Assembly (NCBI RefSeq): GCF_015476335.1
Contig: NZ_JADAQY010000002.1
Coordinates: 29,716-93,715, forward strand
Source of the DNA: Rickettsia endosymbiont of Cardiosporidium cionae
GTDB lineage: Bacteria; Pseudomonadota; Alphaproteobacteria; Rickettsiales; Rickettsiaceae
Direction: 5' to 3'
DNA length: 64,000 nt
Shown: in pieces, positions 9,726-18,518 of the stretch
Numbering within the stretch: position 1 is the stretch's first letter
How the letters are laid out: every line of letters starts with the position of its first letter
Program-made: the position numbers and the translations under genes
The notes under the pieces: model-generated
The model's input: only the letters and a program-made list of their open reading frames with translations
The model's database searches: none
What the model was told of the DNA's origin: nothing

Positions 9726-10457
9726 TCAGTTTATTTCACTCAAGGTTGCAACATGTTTTCTATCTATTATCTTACCATTTTCCAGTTTTAATTTTGTAAC
9801 TAATCCATTATCTAAAATAAGTTCTACTACCTTAGACTTTGCTTCAGTATTAGTAGCTATTATCTTTTTTGTAACATTATCATTATCTACAATCTTCGAT
9901 TGTACTTCTATATAATATCTACCTTTTGGCACTAGATTGCCTGCATTATCTTGCCCTGGCCATCTAAAAATATTTTCTCTAGTACCATTAGAAGGCGATT
10001 GAGTTGAATATACTAGACACTCATTCATATCGAATATCTTTATATTTGACAATATTCTAGAATCACCAGTCAATATATTATCATTGATATCTAAATTATA
10101 AGCAAATTCCACAGGAGTATTACCATCAAAATCTTCTTCTTTAGCTGGATAATTTACCATTTTTCCCAAATAATTGAACCCAGCTGCACTTTCTATAGAA
10201 TTTGACATTTCAGACATTTGTTGACTTTGTAACTCCATTGCCTGTGTTTCTAGGAATAATTTGTTATTTTCTAACATATCCTTTGACAAATTCTGGTTTT
10301 CATTGAAAGGATCAGCATTCTGCAAATTTGCTACCATTAATTCCATAACAGTTTTTTGTATTTCTGCATATGATCCAAAATTGGAATTTTGATTTTGTCT
10401 ACTATTTGGTGATTGGTTACTAATTCTTCCAAAATCACTGGTTATTGAATTCCACAT
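9726..10457 (-). CDS. flgD: Flagellar hook capping protein FlgD
   Basis: FlgD forms the cap under which hook subunits assemble. The 243-residue protein has the N-terminal FlgD motif (about residues 30-75: EIQKTVMELMVANLQNADPF, corresponding to the canonical QLKNQDPL region, then a Gln-rich helix). The C-terminal FlgD Ig/tudor-like domain includes FRWPGQDNAGNLVPKGRYYIEV near residue 165-185. It lies 27 bases downstream of fliK on the minus strand, the usual pairing of hook-length control and hook cap. Length is typical (about 220-250). Confidence 0.9.
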   Translation of the reverse strand: MWNSITSDFGRISNQSPNSRQNQNSNFGSYAEIQKTVMELMVANLQNADPFNENQNLSKDMLENNKLFLETQAMELQSQQMSEMSNSIESAAGFNYLGKMVNYPAKEEDFDGNTPVEFAYNLDINDNILTGDSRILSNIKIFDMNECLVYSTQSPSNGTRENIFRWPGQDNAGNLVPKGRYYIEVQSKIVDNDNVTKKIIATNTEAKSKVVELILDNGLVTKLKLENGKIIDRKHVATLSEIN

Positions 10458-10484
10458 AGTACTACATATAATTTAATTAAGTTC

Positions 10485-11909
10485 TTATACTAAGATATCC
10501 AAGTGAATGGTACCATATACATAATCTTTATCGTAATTGCTAATGGGTATCTCATTGTTTTTATTTTTATTTATAGAAGAACTTGTAGCATTTATACCAT
10601 ATTTTTTTGAATTTTGGTTATTATATCCGGTATCGTTATTGCTACCTAGATTGTCCTTTAAATTCAAATTTAGTGATGTTTCATAAATTTCTTTTTTATC
10701 TTGATTTAAAGCATCTGATAAAATGTTGATTGATTGTTTTAAATATTTTAATGTAGATGGTTCTTCAACTGTAATATTGATATTCTTAGTAAAATACGTA
10801 TTATTTAGCATTGCTAGATCCATTTCTACATCAATCTTACCTAATTCTTGAGTGATGATATGTATAATAATTTTAGATTTAGCTACATTATAATTAGAAT
10901 TTATTATTGGTGTTTCTGTACAATATTTGCCGATACAGTCTAGTATATTTTTAAATTTAGAATCCATATTTTGGTAATTAATTGAATATGGAGTGGTGTC
11001 TAGATTATTTGTGTAGTGATTTTTTATGTTCTTAGTATACTTAGCAAGTAATTCTGTATTATTCAAATAATTTTTGATATCGTATATCTTGCTAAATTCT
11101 TGATAATTAGAATAGTTTAATTGTATTATTTGTTGTTGTTTTATTGATGTACCAAGATTATACGTTGTAGTTGAGTTTTTGAATTCAATTTCATTACAAA
11201 ACTGTGTTTTATGATCTAAAATGTCAGCATTGGGCTTGATCAATTTAGTTAAATTAGTTTCATTATTATTATGAGTTATCATGTTAGATAGAGAGGGGCT
11301 TTGCTTAGAATTCTCTAACAAATTTATATTTATACATCTATTATTGATTTTTTTATCATTAGTTTCTATATTCCAAAAATCACCTTCTGCGTAAGATTGT
11401 ATACTGATAATATCAGATTTTGCTTCATCAAGGTCTAATTCATTTTCTGTAAAGCTCAAGGCATTTTTTTTGTAAAAATCTAGTATAATATCTTCTAATT
11501 CTACCTTTGTGTTCACTGTTTTATTAAGTAACAAAAATTGTGAATTTTCATCTATTTCCAGAAATTTATTGCTATGATGTACATCACTGTCGTTCAGTTC
11601 TATTGGTGTGTTTTCGTGCTTTTTAGAATCAGATAATAATTCTGTTAACTCTTCAGTTTGTTGTTCAAAATATATCTTTCCATTCTGTGGAATTCCGATT
11701 GCCAAAATAATTAGTGGATCTTCATCTTTTTTAGAAGATTGCTTTGAATATTGTTTATTATTTAATGAAGATGTGGTTGTAGAATCATTTTGTATCTTTT
11801 CTAAAGATGGTAATTGATTCAGGATATCATTAAAGTTACACTCAGTATCACAATGCATACTGGATGCTTTAGTGGAAAAATTATGTAGTAATTTATCGAT
11901 AATATGCAT
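10485..11909 (-). CDS. fliK: Probable flagellar hook-length control protein FliK
   Basis: The 474-residue protein is low-complexity and Asn/Ser/Lys-rich over its first 330 residues. It ends in a region resembling the FliK C-terminal (Flg_hook) domain, about residues 335-420: the strand IIIHIITQELGKIDVEMDLA, then NINITVEEPSTLKYLKQSINILSDAL. This fits the pattern of a beta-strand carrying LG.(V/I).V followed by a helix. Identification rests on that pattern and on flgD lying 27 bases downstream. FliK sets hook length as a secreted ruler and switches export specificity; the disordered N-terminal half suits the ruler. Sequence divergence is high, so the call is likely but not certain. Confidence 0.7.
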   Translation of the reverse strand: MHIIDKLLHNFSTKASSMHCDTECNFNDILNQLPSLEKIQNDSTTTSSLNNKQYSKQSSKKDEDPLIILAIGIPQNGKIYFEQQTEELTELLSDSKKHENTPIELNDSDVHHSNKFLEIDENSQFLLLNKTVNTKVELEDIILDFYKKNALSFTENELDLDEAKSDIISIQSYAEGDFWNIETNDKKINNRCININLLENSKQSPSLSNMITHNNNETNLTKLIKPNADILDHKTQFCNEIEFKNSTTTYNLGTSIKQQQIIQLNYSNYQEFSKIYDIKNYLNNTELLAKYTKNIKNHYTNNLDTTPYSINYQNMDSKFKNILDCIGKYCTETPIINSNYNVAKSKIIIHIITQELGKIDVEMDLAMLNNTYFTKNINITVEEPSTLKYLKQSINILSDALNQDKKEIYETSLNLNLKDNLGSNNDTGYNNQNSKKYGINATSSSINKNKNNEIPISNYDKDYVYGTIHLDILV

Positions 11910-13065
11910 TCTTCGTAATGATAAAATAATTAACTTTACTTACAAACTAAACTAGCATAATTTGTGCCAAATCCTTTTTATTTTAATTGTAAATTATCTA
12001 GTTATCATTCAAATTTGGAGCTGATGGAGCTGATGGAGCTGATGGAGCTGATGGAGCTGATGGAGCTGATGGAGCTGATGGAGCTGATGGAGCTGATGGA
12101 GCTGATGGAGCTGATGCATCAAAATTAAAGTTAGAATTAAATATTCTAATATTTAATTGATCTAACTGTTTTTAGTTATAATATTTAGTAAATTCTATAT
12201 GTATTCTGTATGCAGAAATTGATAATTATAAGTTAAGCTAAAGAAGATGAATTTGTAATAATATGTAAATCTGTGTATGCTAGAGATACAAATACTGCAA
12301 TAAACATAAAAAATTGTTAGATTGTGAATTGAAAAAATAAGAGAGCTATCAATCTCTGCTAACTAGAAGATGTATAATGCTTTTTAAAGGTGAGTATTTG
12401 TTGAAGATGTTATAAAATCTACACTTTAGTACAGAAAAAACTCATCATGAATATTTAGGTGTTTTATTTGTTCTAAGAGAATAATATCAAGTAATTTGCT
12501 TGGAATGACAAGAAAGACAAAAAGTAAAAGGAATAAATTTGGCATAAACATATCTAACTAATTAATGAATAATAGTTAGAGTAGTTGGAGTAATTATGTA
12601 TTAAGACAAATAATTCTAGGAATAATATTAATAAACTATTTTTAAGTTGAACAAAATATATATATGACCTAATTAGTAACTGTTAAGAAGTAGTAGATAC
12701 CTATATAGGACTTGCTGTATAAAATCAGATTACTTAGTGCATTAGTTTAGTTTTAGTTTTTTTATGTTATTCTATCAATAACATTGTAGTAACCATCATT
12801 ATACTAACAAGATATATAATTATACATTCATATAATTGATATAATTGAAAATTTCACATCTTAAATGAGTAGCATTTTTTGTTATTAGATGCCATTCAAT
12901 AATATTGATTTTAAGTTTTACTTAAAGATAATTGGTATATTTGTTTATTATTGAAAAATTTAAAATTAATGATTAGTATAGTGCAGGTAAATGCTATTTG
13001 AAAATCCTATACCGTAAGATTGTGAGATTTTTAATGAAAATTATTCAATATAATTGCTAAGGATT
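11910..13065. other. 1.1-kb gene-free gap with minisatellite
   Basis: The region lies between fliK (leftward) and kdsB (rightward), so it should hold both promoters. Apart from the 99-bp minisatellite at 12017-12115 it is AT-rich and stop-dense in all frames, with no recognisable protein or RNA. It is the longest gene-free interval of the window and may be decayed coding sequence. Confidence 0.6.
12017..12115. repeat. Minisatellite, 11 perfect copies of GGAGCTGAT
   Basis: Eleven identical head-to-tail 9-bp units with no mismatch fill these 99 bases. The unit is far richer in G+C than its surroundings. Two plus-strand frames are open through it (Gly-Ala-Asp and Met-Glu-Leu repeats) and one minus-strand frame reads His-Gln-Leu repeats from an ATG at 12119 to a TGA at 12009. 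The Gly-Ala-Asp frame is closed by a TAG at 11999 and has no start codon, and none of the frames continues into a recognisable protein. The lack of divergence between copies points to recent expansion. Confidence 0.97.
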
Positions 13066-13794
13066 ATGTATTCAGATGTCGCTGTGATAGTACCAGCTAG
13101 GTTAAATTCTAAGAGATTACCACGCAAATTGCTGGCTAAAATAGGAGAAATGACATTAATTGAACATGTTATGTATAATCTTCAAAAATTACAATTGGAA
13201 CATCTTTATTTGGCAACAGATTCTGAAGAAATAGTAAATATAGCTAAAAAAGCAAATATTCAGTACATAGTAACAGAAAATTGTATTTCTGGAACTGATA
13301 GGGTCTATAAGGCACTTGAAAGGATAAAAAATAAAGATAAAATTAAATATGTAGTTAATATCCAGGGGGATATGCCATTTATAAGCGCTAATATAGTGGA
13401 TTATCTTATTTGTCAACTTTTAGAAAGTAACTGTGACATATTGACATTGGCAACTCGTGTTGGTCACGATATTGCTACCTCGGTTAATAACGTAAAATTG
13501 GTGAAAGACTGTAATGATAATGTTCTTTATTTTTCAAGGTACCCTATACCTTATGGAGCAAAAGAATTTTTACATCATATAGGTATATATGGATTTAGAG
13601 TGAAATGTTTAAAAAAATTTGTATTATTTACGCCTAGCAAGTATGAAAAATACGAGCAGCTAGAACAATTGAGGGCATTAGAAAATGGTATGAGTATAAA
13701 AGTTTGTTGTATAAAAGATTCGGTTTTGGCTATAGATATTTTTGATGATTTAGTCAAAGCAAGAAAGATATGGGATACATTGAATCAATCATAG
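13066..13794 (+). CDS. kdsB: 3-deoxy-manno-octulosonate cytidylyltransferase KdsB
   Basis: KdsB activates Kdo as CMP-Kdo, the donor for the inner core of lipopolysaccharide, in the cytoplasm. The N-terminal nucleotide-binding signature IVPARLNSKRLPRKLL (about residues 7-22) and the metal/nucleotide motif NIQGDMPF (about 100) identify it. Its 242 residues match the family. The ATG at 13066 is chosen over a TTG at 13054 because Met-Tyr-Ser-Asp-Val leads directly into the first strand. Its presence suggests that the organism makes, or recently made, a Kdo-containing LPS. Confidence 0.92.
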   Translation: MYSDVAVIVPARLNSKRLPRKLLAKIGEMTLIEHVMYNLQKLQLEHLYLATDSEEIVNIAKKANIQYIVTENCISGTDRVYKALERIKNKDKIKYVVNIQGDMPFISANIVDYLICQLLESNCDILTLATRVGHDIATSVNNVKLVKDCNDNVLYFSRYPIPYGAKEFLHHIGIYGFRVKCLKKFVLFTPSKYEKYEQLEQLRALENGMSIKVCCIKDSVLAIDIFDDLVKARKIWDTLNQS

Positions 13795-14012
13795 GTTTGT
13801 TATACAATGAGTATAAGAAGTATAAAAAAAATTGATGTTTATTGTATTAATAATGTCTAAATTGTTGAAATTAAACATTATTTTTGATTTAAACATAGCA
13901 TATAAACAATAATGTTGTTGCTTATCAAAAAATTAATCCTACAATGTGTTAGTTGAGTTTTGTTCTATATTGTATCTATTTAAAATCAATCTTTGTTTAT
14001 AATTCATAGGTA

Positions 14013-15131
14013 ATGTATTTGCTCTGTGCTGTAATCCAAAATTTATTCATATGTTTAGTATATGTACTGGGTTTGTTTGATGCTTTTGCTATGGAAAGCA
14101 GAATTAAGGATATTGCATCTGTTGAAGGAGTAAGAGATAATTTGCTTGTTGGTCATGGGTTGGTAGTTGGGTTAAATGGTACTGGAGATAATCTCAAAAA
14201 TGCAGTATTTACAGAAAAAGGACTCTCTGATTTCTTGGATCGCCTTGGGGTGAATGTTCAAGGTTCAAATATCAATACAAAAAATATAGCCGCCGTTATA
14301 GTAACTGCAAATTTACCACCATTTGCAACTCAGGGTAATAAAATAGATATTAAAGTTAGCGCTCTTGGGGATGCAAAAAGTCTTAAGGGAGGAGTTTTGT
14401 TAGCCACCACATTGCTAGGGGCTGATGGAAAAGTCTATGCAGTAGCTCAAGGTACGGTTTCTATTTCAGATTTTGTTAGCATCTCTCCAGAAATAAAAAC
14501 TAGAAATCGTGCTATAGAAACTAATGGTTATATTCAGGCTGGCGCTATTGTTGAAAATGAAATAAATTTTCAGTTTAATGATATGAAAAATATTAGATTA
14601 TCTTTACATTCTCCAGATTTTAGTACTTCTTATAAAATTGCTAATGCCATTAATAACAACATTAAAGGCAATATAGCTATGGCTACTGATTCAGCTACAG
14701 TTAAGATAACTGTACCAGAGTATCGTTACCAAAATTTGGTTGACTTAATATCAGAAATAGAATCTATATCTGTAGTACCTGATTATAAAGCAAAAATTGT
14801 GATAAATGAATCTACTGGTACCATTGTTATAGGCGATAAGGTACATATCAGACCAGTAGCAATAGCGCAAGGTAATTTGATAGTGAATGTTATCCAAAAT
14901 CAATATTATGACTCTTTACCTTTTACTACTTCTCAAGAAGATTTAGAAAATATCAATAATTTAGTGGATCAAAGGAGAGGGAGCAAAATGCATAATCTAG
15001 AAGGAGGAGCAAAGCTTAGTGATTTGGTTACAGGATTAAATAAGTTAGGCGTCTGGCCAAGAGATATTATAAATATATTACATAATATTAAACTCGTGGG
15101 AGCGTTAGATGCTGTAATAGAGGTGAGATGA
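14013..15131 (+). CDS. flgI: Flagellar P-ring protein FlgI
   Basis: FlgI builds the periplasmic P ring around the rod. A hydrophobic N-terminal segment (about residues 5-28, ending before MESRIKDIASVEG) is a Sec signal peptide, as normal for FlgI. The conserved start of the mature protein, RIKDIASVEGVRDNLLVGHG, is followed by LVVGLNGTGD, SALGDAKSLKGGVLLATTL, and a C-terminal region with the typical end ALDAVIEVR. At 372 aa it has the expected length. A FlgJ-like rod protein lies 120 bases downstream. Confidence 0.96.
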   Translation: MYLLCAVIQNLFICLVYVLGLFDAFAMESRIKDIASVEGVRDNLLVGHGLVVGLNGTGDNLKNAVFTEKGLSDFLDRLGVNVQGSNINTKNIAAVIVTANLPPFATQGNKIDIKVSALGDAKSLKGGVLLATTLLGADGKVYAVAQGTVSISDFVSISPEIKTRNRAIETNGYIQAGAIVENEINFQFNDMKNIRLSLHSPDFSTSYKIANAINNNIKGNIAMATDSATVKITVPEYRYQNLVDLISEIESISVVPDYKAKIVINESTGTIVIGDKVHIRPVAIAQGNLIVNVIQNQYYDSLPFTTSQEDLENINNLVDQRRGSKMHNLEGGAKLSDLVTGLNKLGVWPRDIINILHNIKLVGALDAVIEVR

Positions 15132-15251
15132 ATTTGTTATTTATAGGATAATTTGTTATTGTATAATCTTTGTTGCTTTATAAAGAGATTTGATATTCTT
15201 ATTTTAGAATAAAATAGTATTTTATAAATTTTATATTTATTTGGGTAGTAT

Positions 15252-15584
15252 ATGTATATATCTGGAATATATGATGCAGTGCAAATTGATAATGGTAATA
15301 ATGCTTTACATATGATAAAGCCCTCTGGAGTGAGCTTTAAAAAGCTTTTGAATGAAACATCTAGCACATGTGCTCAGAGTCAGTGTAATCACTTGAGTGA
15401 TATAGATAATTTTAATAGATATCTTACACGTATATTGTGGAAAAATATGTTGGAAACCTCAGGTGTAAATTTTTCTGATCAGATAATAGTGAACGCGATG
15501 ATTATAGATAGCATTACTTCGGTAGTAGCTGAAAAATGTGATATAGAGTATGTAGAATCATCTCCCAATTCTATACATCACTAA
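15252..15584 (+). CDS. Small FlgJ-like rod-binding protein (probable)
   Basis: The 110-residue protein is too divergent for certain assignment. Its position directly after flgI, its length and the central segment FNRYLTRILWKNMLETSG resemble the N-terminal rod-binding domain of FlgJ, which in alphaproteobacteria often occurs alone, without the muramidase domain, next to flgI. No signal peptide is visible, as expected for a type III export substrate. If correct it caps or chaperones the growing rod in the periplasm, and cell-wall hydrolysis must come from another enzyme. A hairpin follows the stop codon. Confidence 0.5.
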   Translation: MYISGIYDAVQIDNGNNALHMIKPSGVSFKKLLNETSSTCAQSQCNHLSDIDNFNRYLTRILWKNMLETSGVNFSDQIIVNAMIIDSITSVVAEKCDIEYVESSPNSIHH

Positions 15585-15633
15585 CATTTCTTATATTAGT
15601 GATATTCTTAAGTGGTGATTATTTTTCTAAAGT

Positions 15634-15660
15634 ATTAATTGTTTCAAAAAAACAATTAAT
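15634..15660 (+). terminator. Hairpin after flgI-flgJ-like genes
   Basis: An 11-bp perfect inverted repeat, ATTAATTGTTT (15634-15644) and AAACAATTAAT (15650-15660), with a 5-base loop, lies 50 bases after the FlgJ-like stop and 120 bases before virB8. Only two T residues follow, so it is a candidate terminator or boundary element between the flagellar and T4SS operons. AT-only stems of this size also occur by chance in such DNA. Confidence 0.4.
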
Positions 15661-15716
15661 TTCTAAAATTGACTCGCAATAGATATAACAAAATTTATTT
15701 CTATTCCTTTATGTCA

Positions 15717-15722
15717 TATAAT
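15717..15722 (+). promoter_or_regulatory. Possible -10 element for the virB operon
   Basis: A perfect TATAAT lies about 60 bases before the virB8 ATG. The -35 region at normal spacing is weak (TTTATT at 15694-15699). It is the best candidate for the promoter of the T4SS operon in this interval, but weakly supported in AT-rich DNA. Confidence 0.3.
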
Positions 15723-15781
15723 AATCATTAATGAATCATTAAGCTATTAAATGTTCTGCTATCTTGTATTAGTAAAATAAG

Positions 15782-16489
15782 ATGAATTTGTTTGCTTTCC
15801 TTAAATCCAGAATTGGTGATAAAAATAGTAACAGTAATATTAGTAATACTGGTTTAGATCAGAGTAAAGATTGTTATACAAGACAGTATGAATATATGTT
15901 GATTCAACGTAATTGGCTTGTGTTATTGGTGTTTATATTATTACTTACTACCGCTATTGGTACAGTAGCAGTTATATACATGAATCATTTTAGAAAATTT
16001 GAGCCATTCGTAGTGCAAATAGATAATACTACAGGTAACCTCAGTATAGTGAATCCATTAGAATCGTCTTTACTTTCAGGTAACGATGCATTATCTCAAT
16101 ATTTTATCAAAAAATATATTATAGCAAGAGAAACTTATAACCCCGTGGATTTTACAACTCTTGCTAGACACACAATTAGACTGTTCTCTACAACAGATGT
16201 ATATAGACAATATTGGGGGTATATTCAAAATGAAGATAACGATTTAGCGCTTAAATACAATACACAAAATACTACGTATTTAACAATAAAATCATGGTCT
16301 AAAATTAAAGATGATAGGTATATTGTCAGATTTTCTATACATGAAACTACAGGATCTATGATGGTTTTTAATAAAATTGTAGTAGTAGAATTCACATACA
16401 CTGCAGTTGAGCTTACAGAACAAGATAAAGATATTAATCCAGTAGGGTTTGTTGTGACATCTTATAGAGTTGATGATGATTATAGTTAG
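15782..16489 (+). CDS. virB8: Type IV secretion protein VirB8
   Basis: VirB8 is a bitopic inner-membrane assembly factor of the P-type T4SS. The protein has a cytoplasmic N-terminus of about 45 residues, one transmembrane helix (about 46-68, WLVLLVFILLLTTAIGTVAV) and a periplasmic NTF2-like domain. Family features include YFIKKYIIARETYNP near 115 and a terminal VVTSYRVDDD (family pattern GF.V.sYR.d). At 235 aa it is normal in length. It opens the operon virB8-virB9-virB10-virB11-virD4 and overlaps the start of virB9 by 17 bases, suggesting coupled translation. Confidence 0.93.
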   Translation: MNLFAFLKSRIGDKNSNSNISNTGLDQSKDCYTRQYEYMLIQRNWLVLLVFILLLTTAIGTVAVIYMNHFRKFEPFVVQIDNTTGNLSIVNPLESSLLSGNDALSQYFIKKYIIARETYNPVDFTTLARHTIRLFSTTDVYRQYWGYIQNEDNDLALKYNTQNTTYLTIKSWSKIKDDRYIVRFSIHETTGSMMVFNKIVVVEFTYTAVELTEQDKDINPVGFVVTSYRVDDDYS

Positions 16490-16943
16490 AACCGTAATAT
16501 TAATTTTGATTCTTAATCTTAGAATTATAACATGTTTGAGTTATCAAGCGGTATCCGTTACAAAAAATACAGATATTACAGTCGATTACAGAATTAAAAA
16601 ATATATATATAATCAAGATGAAGTCTATCTTATAGTTCTTCATAGCGGATTTCAATCTTATATTGAATTTGAAAAAAATGAATTTGTTAAAACTCTTACT
16701 TTAGGTGATACTTATTCTTGGAAAATTACTCCACTGGATAATAAGTTATTTATTAAGGCCTTAGAAAAATACATAAAGACAAATATGATTGTTATTACTA
16801 ATAAAAGGACTTATCAGTTTGATCTTGTGTCAAAAGAATTGGTTGAAGGCAGAGAACAAGATTTAGTTTATGTAATAAGATTCTCTTATCATGAAAAGAA
16901 GAAAAAATCCTATATTAATAATTCTAAATCGATAGAAAAATAA
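16473..16943 (+). CDS. virB9: Short VirB9 homologue lacking the C-terminal domain
   Basis: The approximately 156-residue protein has a signal-peptide-like N-terminus (MMIIVRTVILILILNLRIIT) and then a good match to the N-terminal domain of VirB9: DYRIKKYIYNQDEVYLIV, GFQSYIEFE, TLGDTYSWKITPLDNKLFIK, TNMIVITNKRTYQFDL, and VIRFSYHEKKKK. Full VirB9 proteins are about 260-290 residues and end in a beta-sandwich that binds VirB7 and VirB10 at the outer membrane; that domain is absent. virB10 starts 3 bases after the stop, so there is no room for a frameshifted remainder. Truncated second copies of VirB9 are known in the Rickettsiales rvh system; a full-length copy should exist elsewhere. ATG codons at 16473 and 16476 are both possible starts. 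Confidence 0.85.
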   Translation: MMIIVRTVILILILNLRIITCLSYQAVSVTKNTDITVDYRIKKYIYNQDEVYLIVLHSGFQSYIEFEKNEFVKTLTLGDTYSWKITPLDNKLFIKALEKYIKTNMIVITNKRTYQFDLVSKELVEGREQDLVYVIRFSYHEKKKKSYINNSKSIEK

Positions 16944-16946
16944 AAT

Positions 16947-18518
16947 ATGGAGAATAAGCCAAACAACAATAATGACGAAATTGCTAATACACATAATGTG
17001 GCCCATATTGAAGAAGAATTATCAAAAGTATCTAGTTTCAATAAAAAAAATTTTACGTTATTAGTATTTATATCATTATTTGCGGTTACTTATATATATT
17101 ATTTTTTTATTAGAGATGATGATACAGAAGATGGCAATGAAAAATTTCAACTACCTAAAATCACAGTGAAAGCTAATGATGGTCATAGAGGATACATCCC
17201 TGAAATTCCACAATTGCCTGTATTACAGGATAGTAATGATATGACGTTGGTAAATAATTCAGATTTTATGAATAAGACAGCATCTGATGATCAAATTCAA
17301 TCTGAAGATAATAATACAAATAATCTGGAATCAGACATAAAAGTAGCAAATTTTGAACCAAGTAAAGATATACAAGCTCTTCAAGAAAAACAAGATATTG
17401 TTGATGATAGTTTAAATGAAAAAAAGATTGATAATCCTCCTGTAGTATGGAAATCAACTAATACTCCTCCTAATTTCTTTCCAGCTACTGAGAATCTAGA
17501 TGCAGAAAAAATTACTAGAAGACGAGAACAAAAAAGGACTTCTCCTATTACTCTAATTAGTGGTGCTTTACCCCAAAAATCTCTTCAAGAACAAGAAGTT
17601 AGTAATAACTTTCAGAAGAGAGGTAACTTAAATTTAGTAATGGCTAAAGGTAAATTGATTGAAGCAGTAGTAGAAAGTGCTATAAATACTGATTTTGGAG
17701 GTGAAATTAAAGCCGTAATAAGCAGGGATATATACTCAGAAATAGGCAAAAATATATTAATTCCTAAAGGATCTAAGCTATTTGGGCAATATACCACTAA
17801 TGTGGATGAATTATATGGAAGAGTTGCAGTCGTATGGAGTAGGATAGACTTAACAAATGGTTATAGTATCAATTTTGATGGTACTAATATAGATAATTTA
17901 GGATTAAAGGGAACTCAGGGTAACATAGATTTAAAAATAAAAGAAAGATTAACAAATGCTGTTCTACTCTCTACTTTTGACATTGGAGTTGCATCAATTC
18001 TAGATAAAATCATTAAACCTATACAAAATACAAATGTATCTACCAAATTACAAACTAATGTTGCCAATATTAGAGTAATTACTAACAATATAGTATTAGA
18101 TAGCAACCTTAATGATAATGAAAAAATAAATAAAATTTGCAATGATGCTCTAGGAGCATTTGGTACTAATAATGTAAGTTCAAGTGCATATTCTACTATC
18201 AGTAGTAAATGCTCTACGCTGAGAAATGATACTACAGCTAATAGCTCAGGTAAATTAACTTCATTGATTTCAACTGTTAACACATCCTTGGATAGTTTGT
18301 TAAAGGTTAATAATACTAATACTACAGAAACTCAAGTACAAAAATCTTCTAAAAAGGCATTTAAAGAATTAACTAATACCGCAAGAGAGTTAATATTCAA
18401 TGAACCAACTTGGAAAACTACAGTTAGTATTCACCAAGGTACTATGATAAAAGTCTATGTTAATAAAGATTATTTGTTTCCATCTGATATAATTATTCAA
18501 TCTAAATTAATGCCATGA
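16947..18518 (+). CDS. virB10: Type IV secretion protein VirB10
   Basis: VirB10 spans the envelope and gates the T4SS outer-membrane pore. Order: cytoplasmic N-terminus, transmembrane helix (about 35-55, FTLLVFISLFAVTYIYYFFI), an acidic Asn/Asp-rich periplasmic linker (about 60-220), and the TrbI-type C-terminal domain (about 230-523). That domain carries GKLIEAVVESAINTD, GSKLFGQY, and a final TTVSIHQGTMIKVYVNKDYLFP. Between about residues 350 and 465 an insert rich in Asn, Ser and Thr sits where the paired antenna helices lie in other VirB10 proteins. It starts 3 bases after virB9 and overlaps virB11 by four bases (ATGA). Confidence 0.93.
   Translation: MENKPNNNNDEIANTHNVAHIEEELSKVSSFNKKNFTLLVFISLFAVTYIYYFFIRDDDTEDGNEKFQLPKITVKANDGHRGYIPEIPQLPVLQDSNDMTLVNNSDFMNKTASDDQIQSEDNNTNNLESDIKVANFEPSKDIQALQEKQDIVDDSLNEKKIDNPPVVWKSTNTPPNFFPATENLDAEKITRRREQKRTSPITLISGALPQKSLQEQEVSNNFQKRGNLNLVMAKGKLIEAVVESAINTDFGGEIKAVISRDIYSEIGKNILIPKGSKLFGQYTTNVDELYGRVAVVWSRIDLTNGYSINFDGTNIDNLGLKGTQGNIDLKIKERLTNAVLLSTFDIGVASILDKIIKPIQNTNVSTKLQTNVANIRVITNNIVLDSNLNDNEKINKICNDALGAFGTNNVSSSAYSTISSKCSTLRNDTTANSSGKLTSLISTVNTSLDSLLKVNNTNTTETQVQKSSKKAFKELTNTARELIFNEPTWKTTVSIHQGTMIKVYVNKDYLFPSDIIIQSKLMP

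Noticed and set aside
12009-12119. Minus-strand frame encoding Met followed by His-Gln-Leu repeats
   Set aside because: Only 36 codons, entirely made by the minisatellite, with no flanking unique coding sequence and no ribosome binding site.
12683-12702. Shared GTTAAxAAGTAGTAGAT sequence near 12690 and near 62836
   Set aside because: One 17-base match with a mismatch in AT-rich gene-free DNA; a few such matches are expected by chance and flanks do not match.
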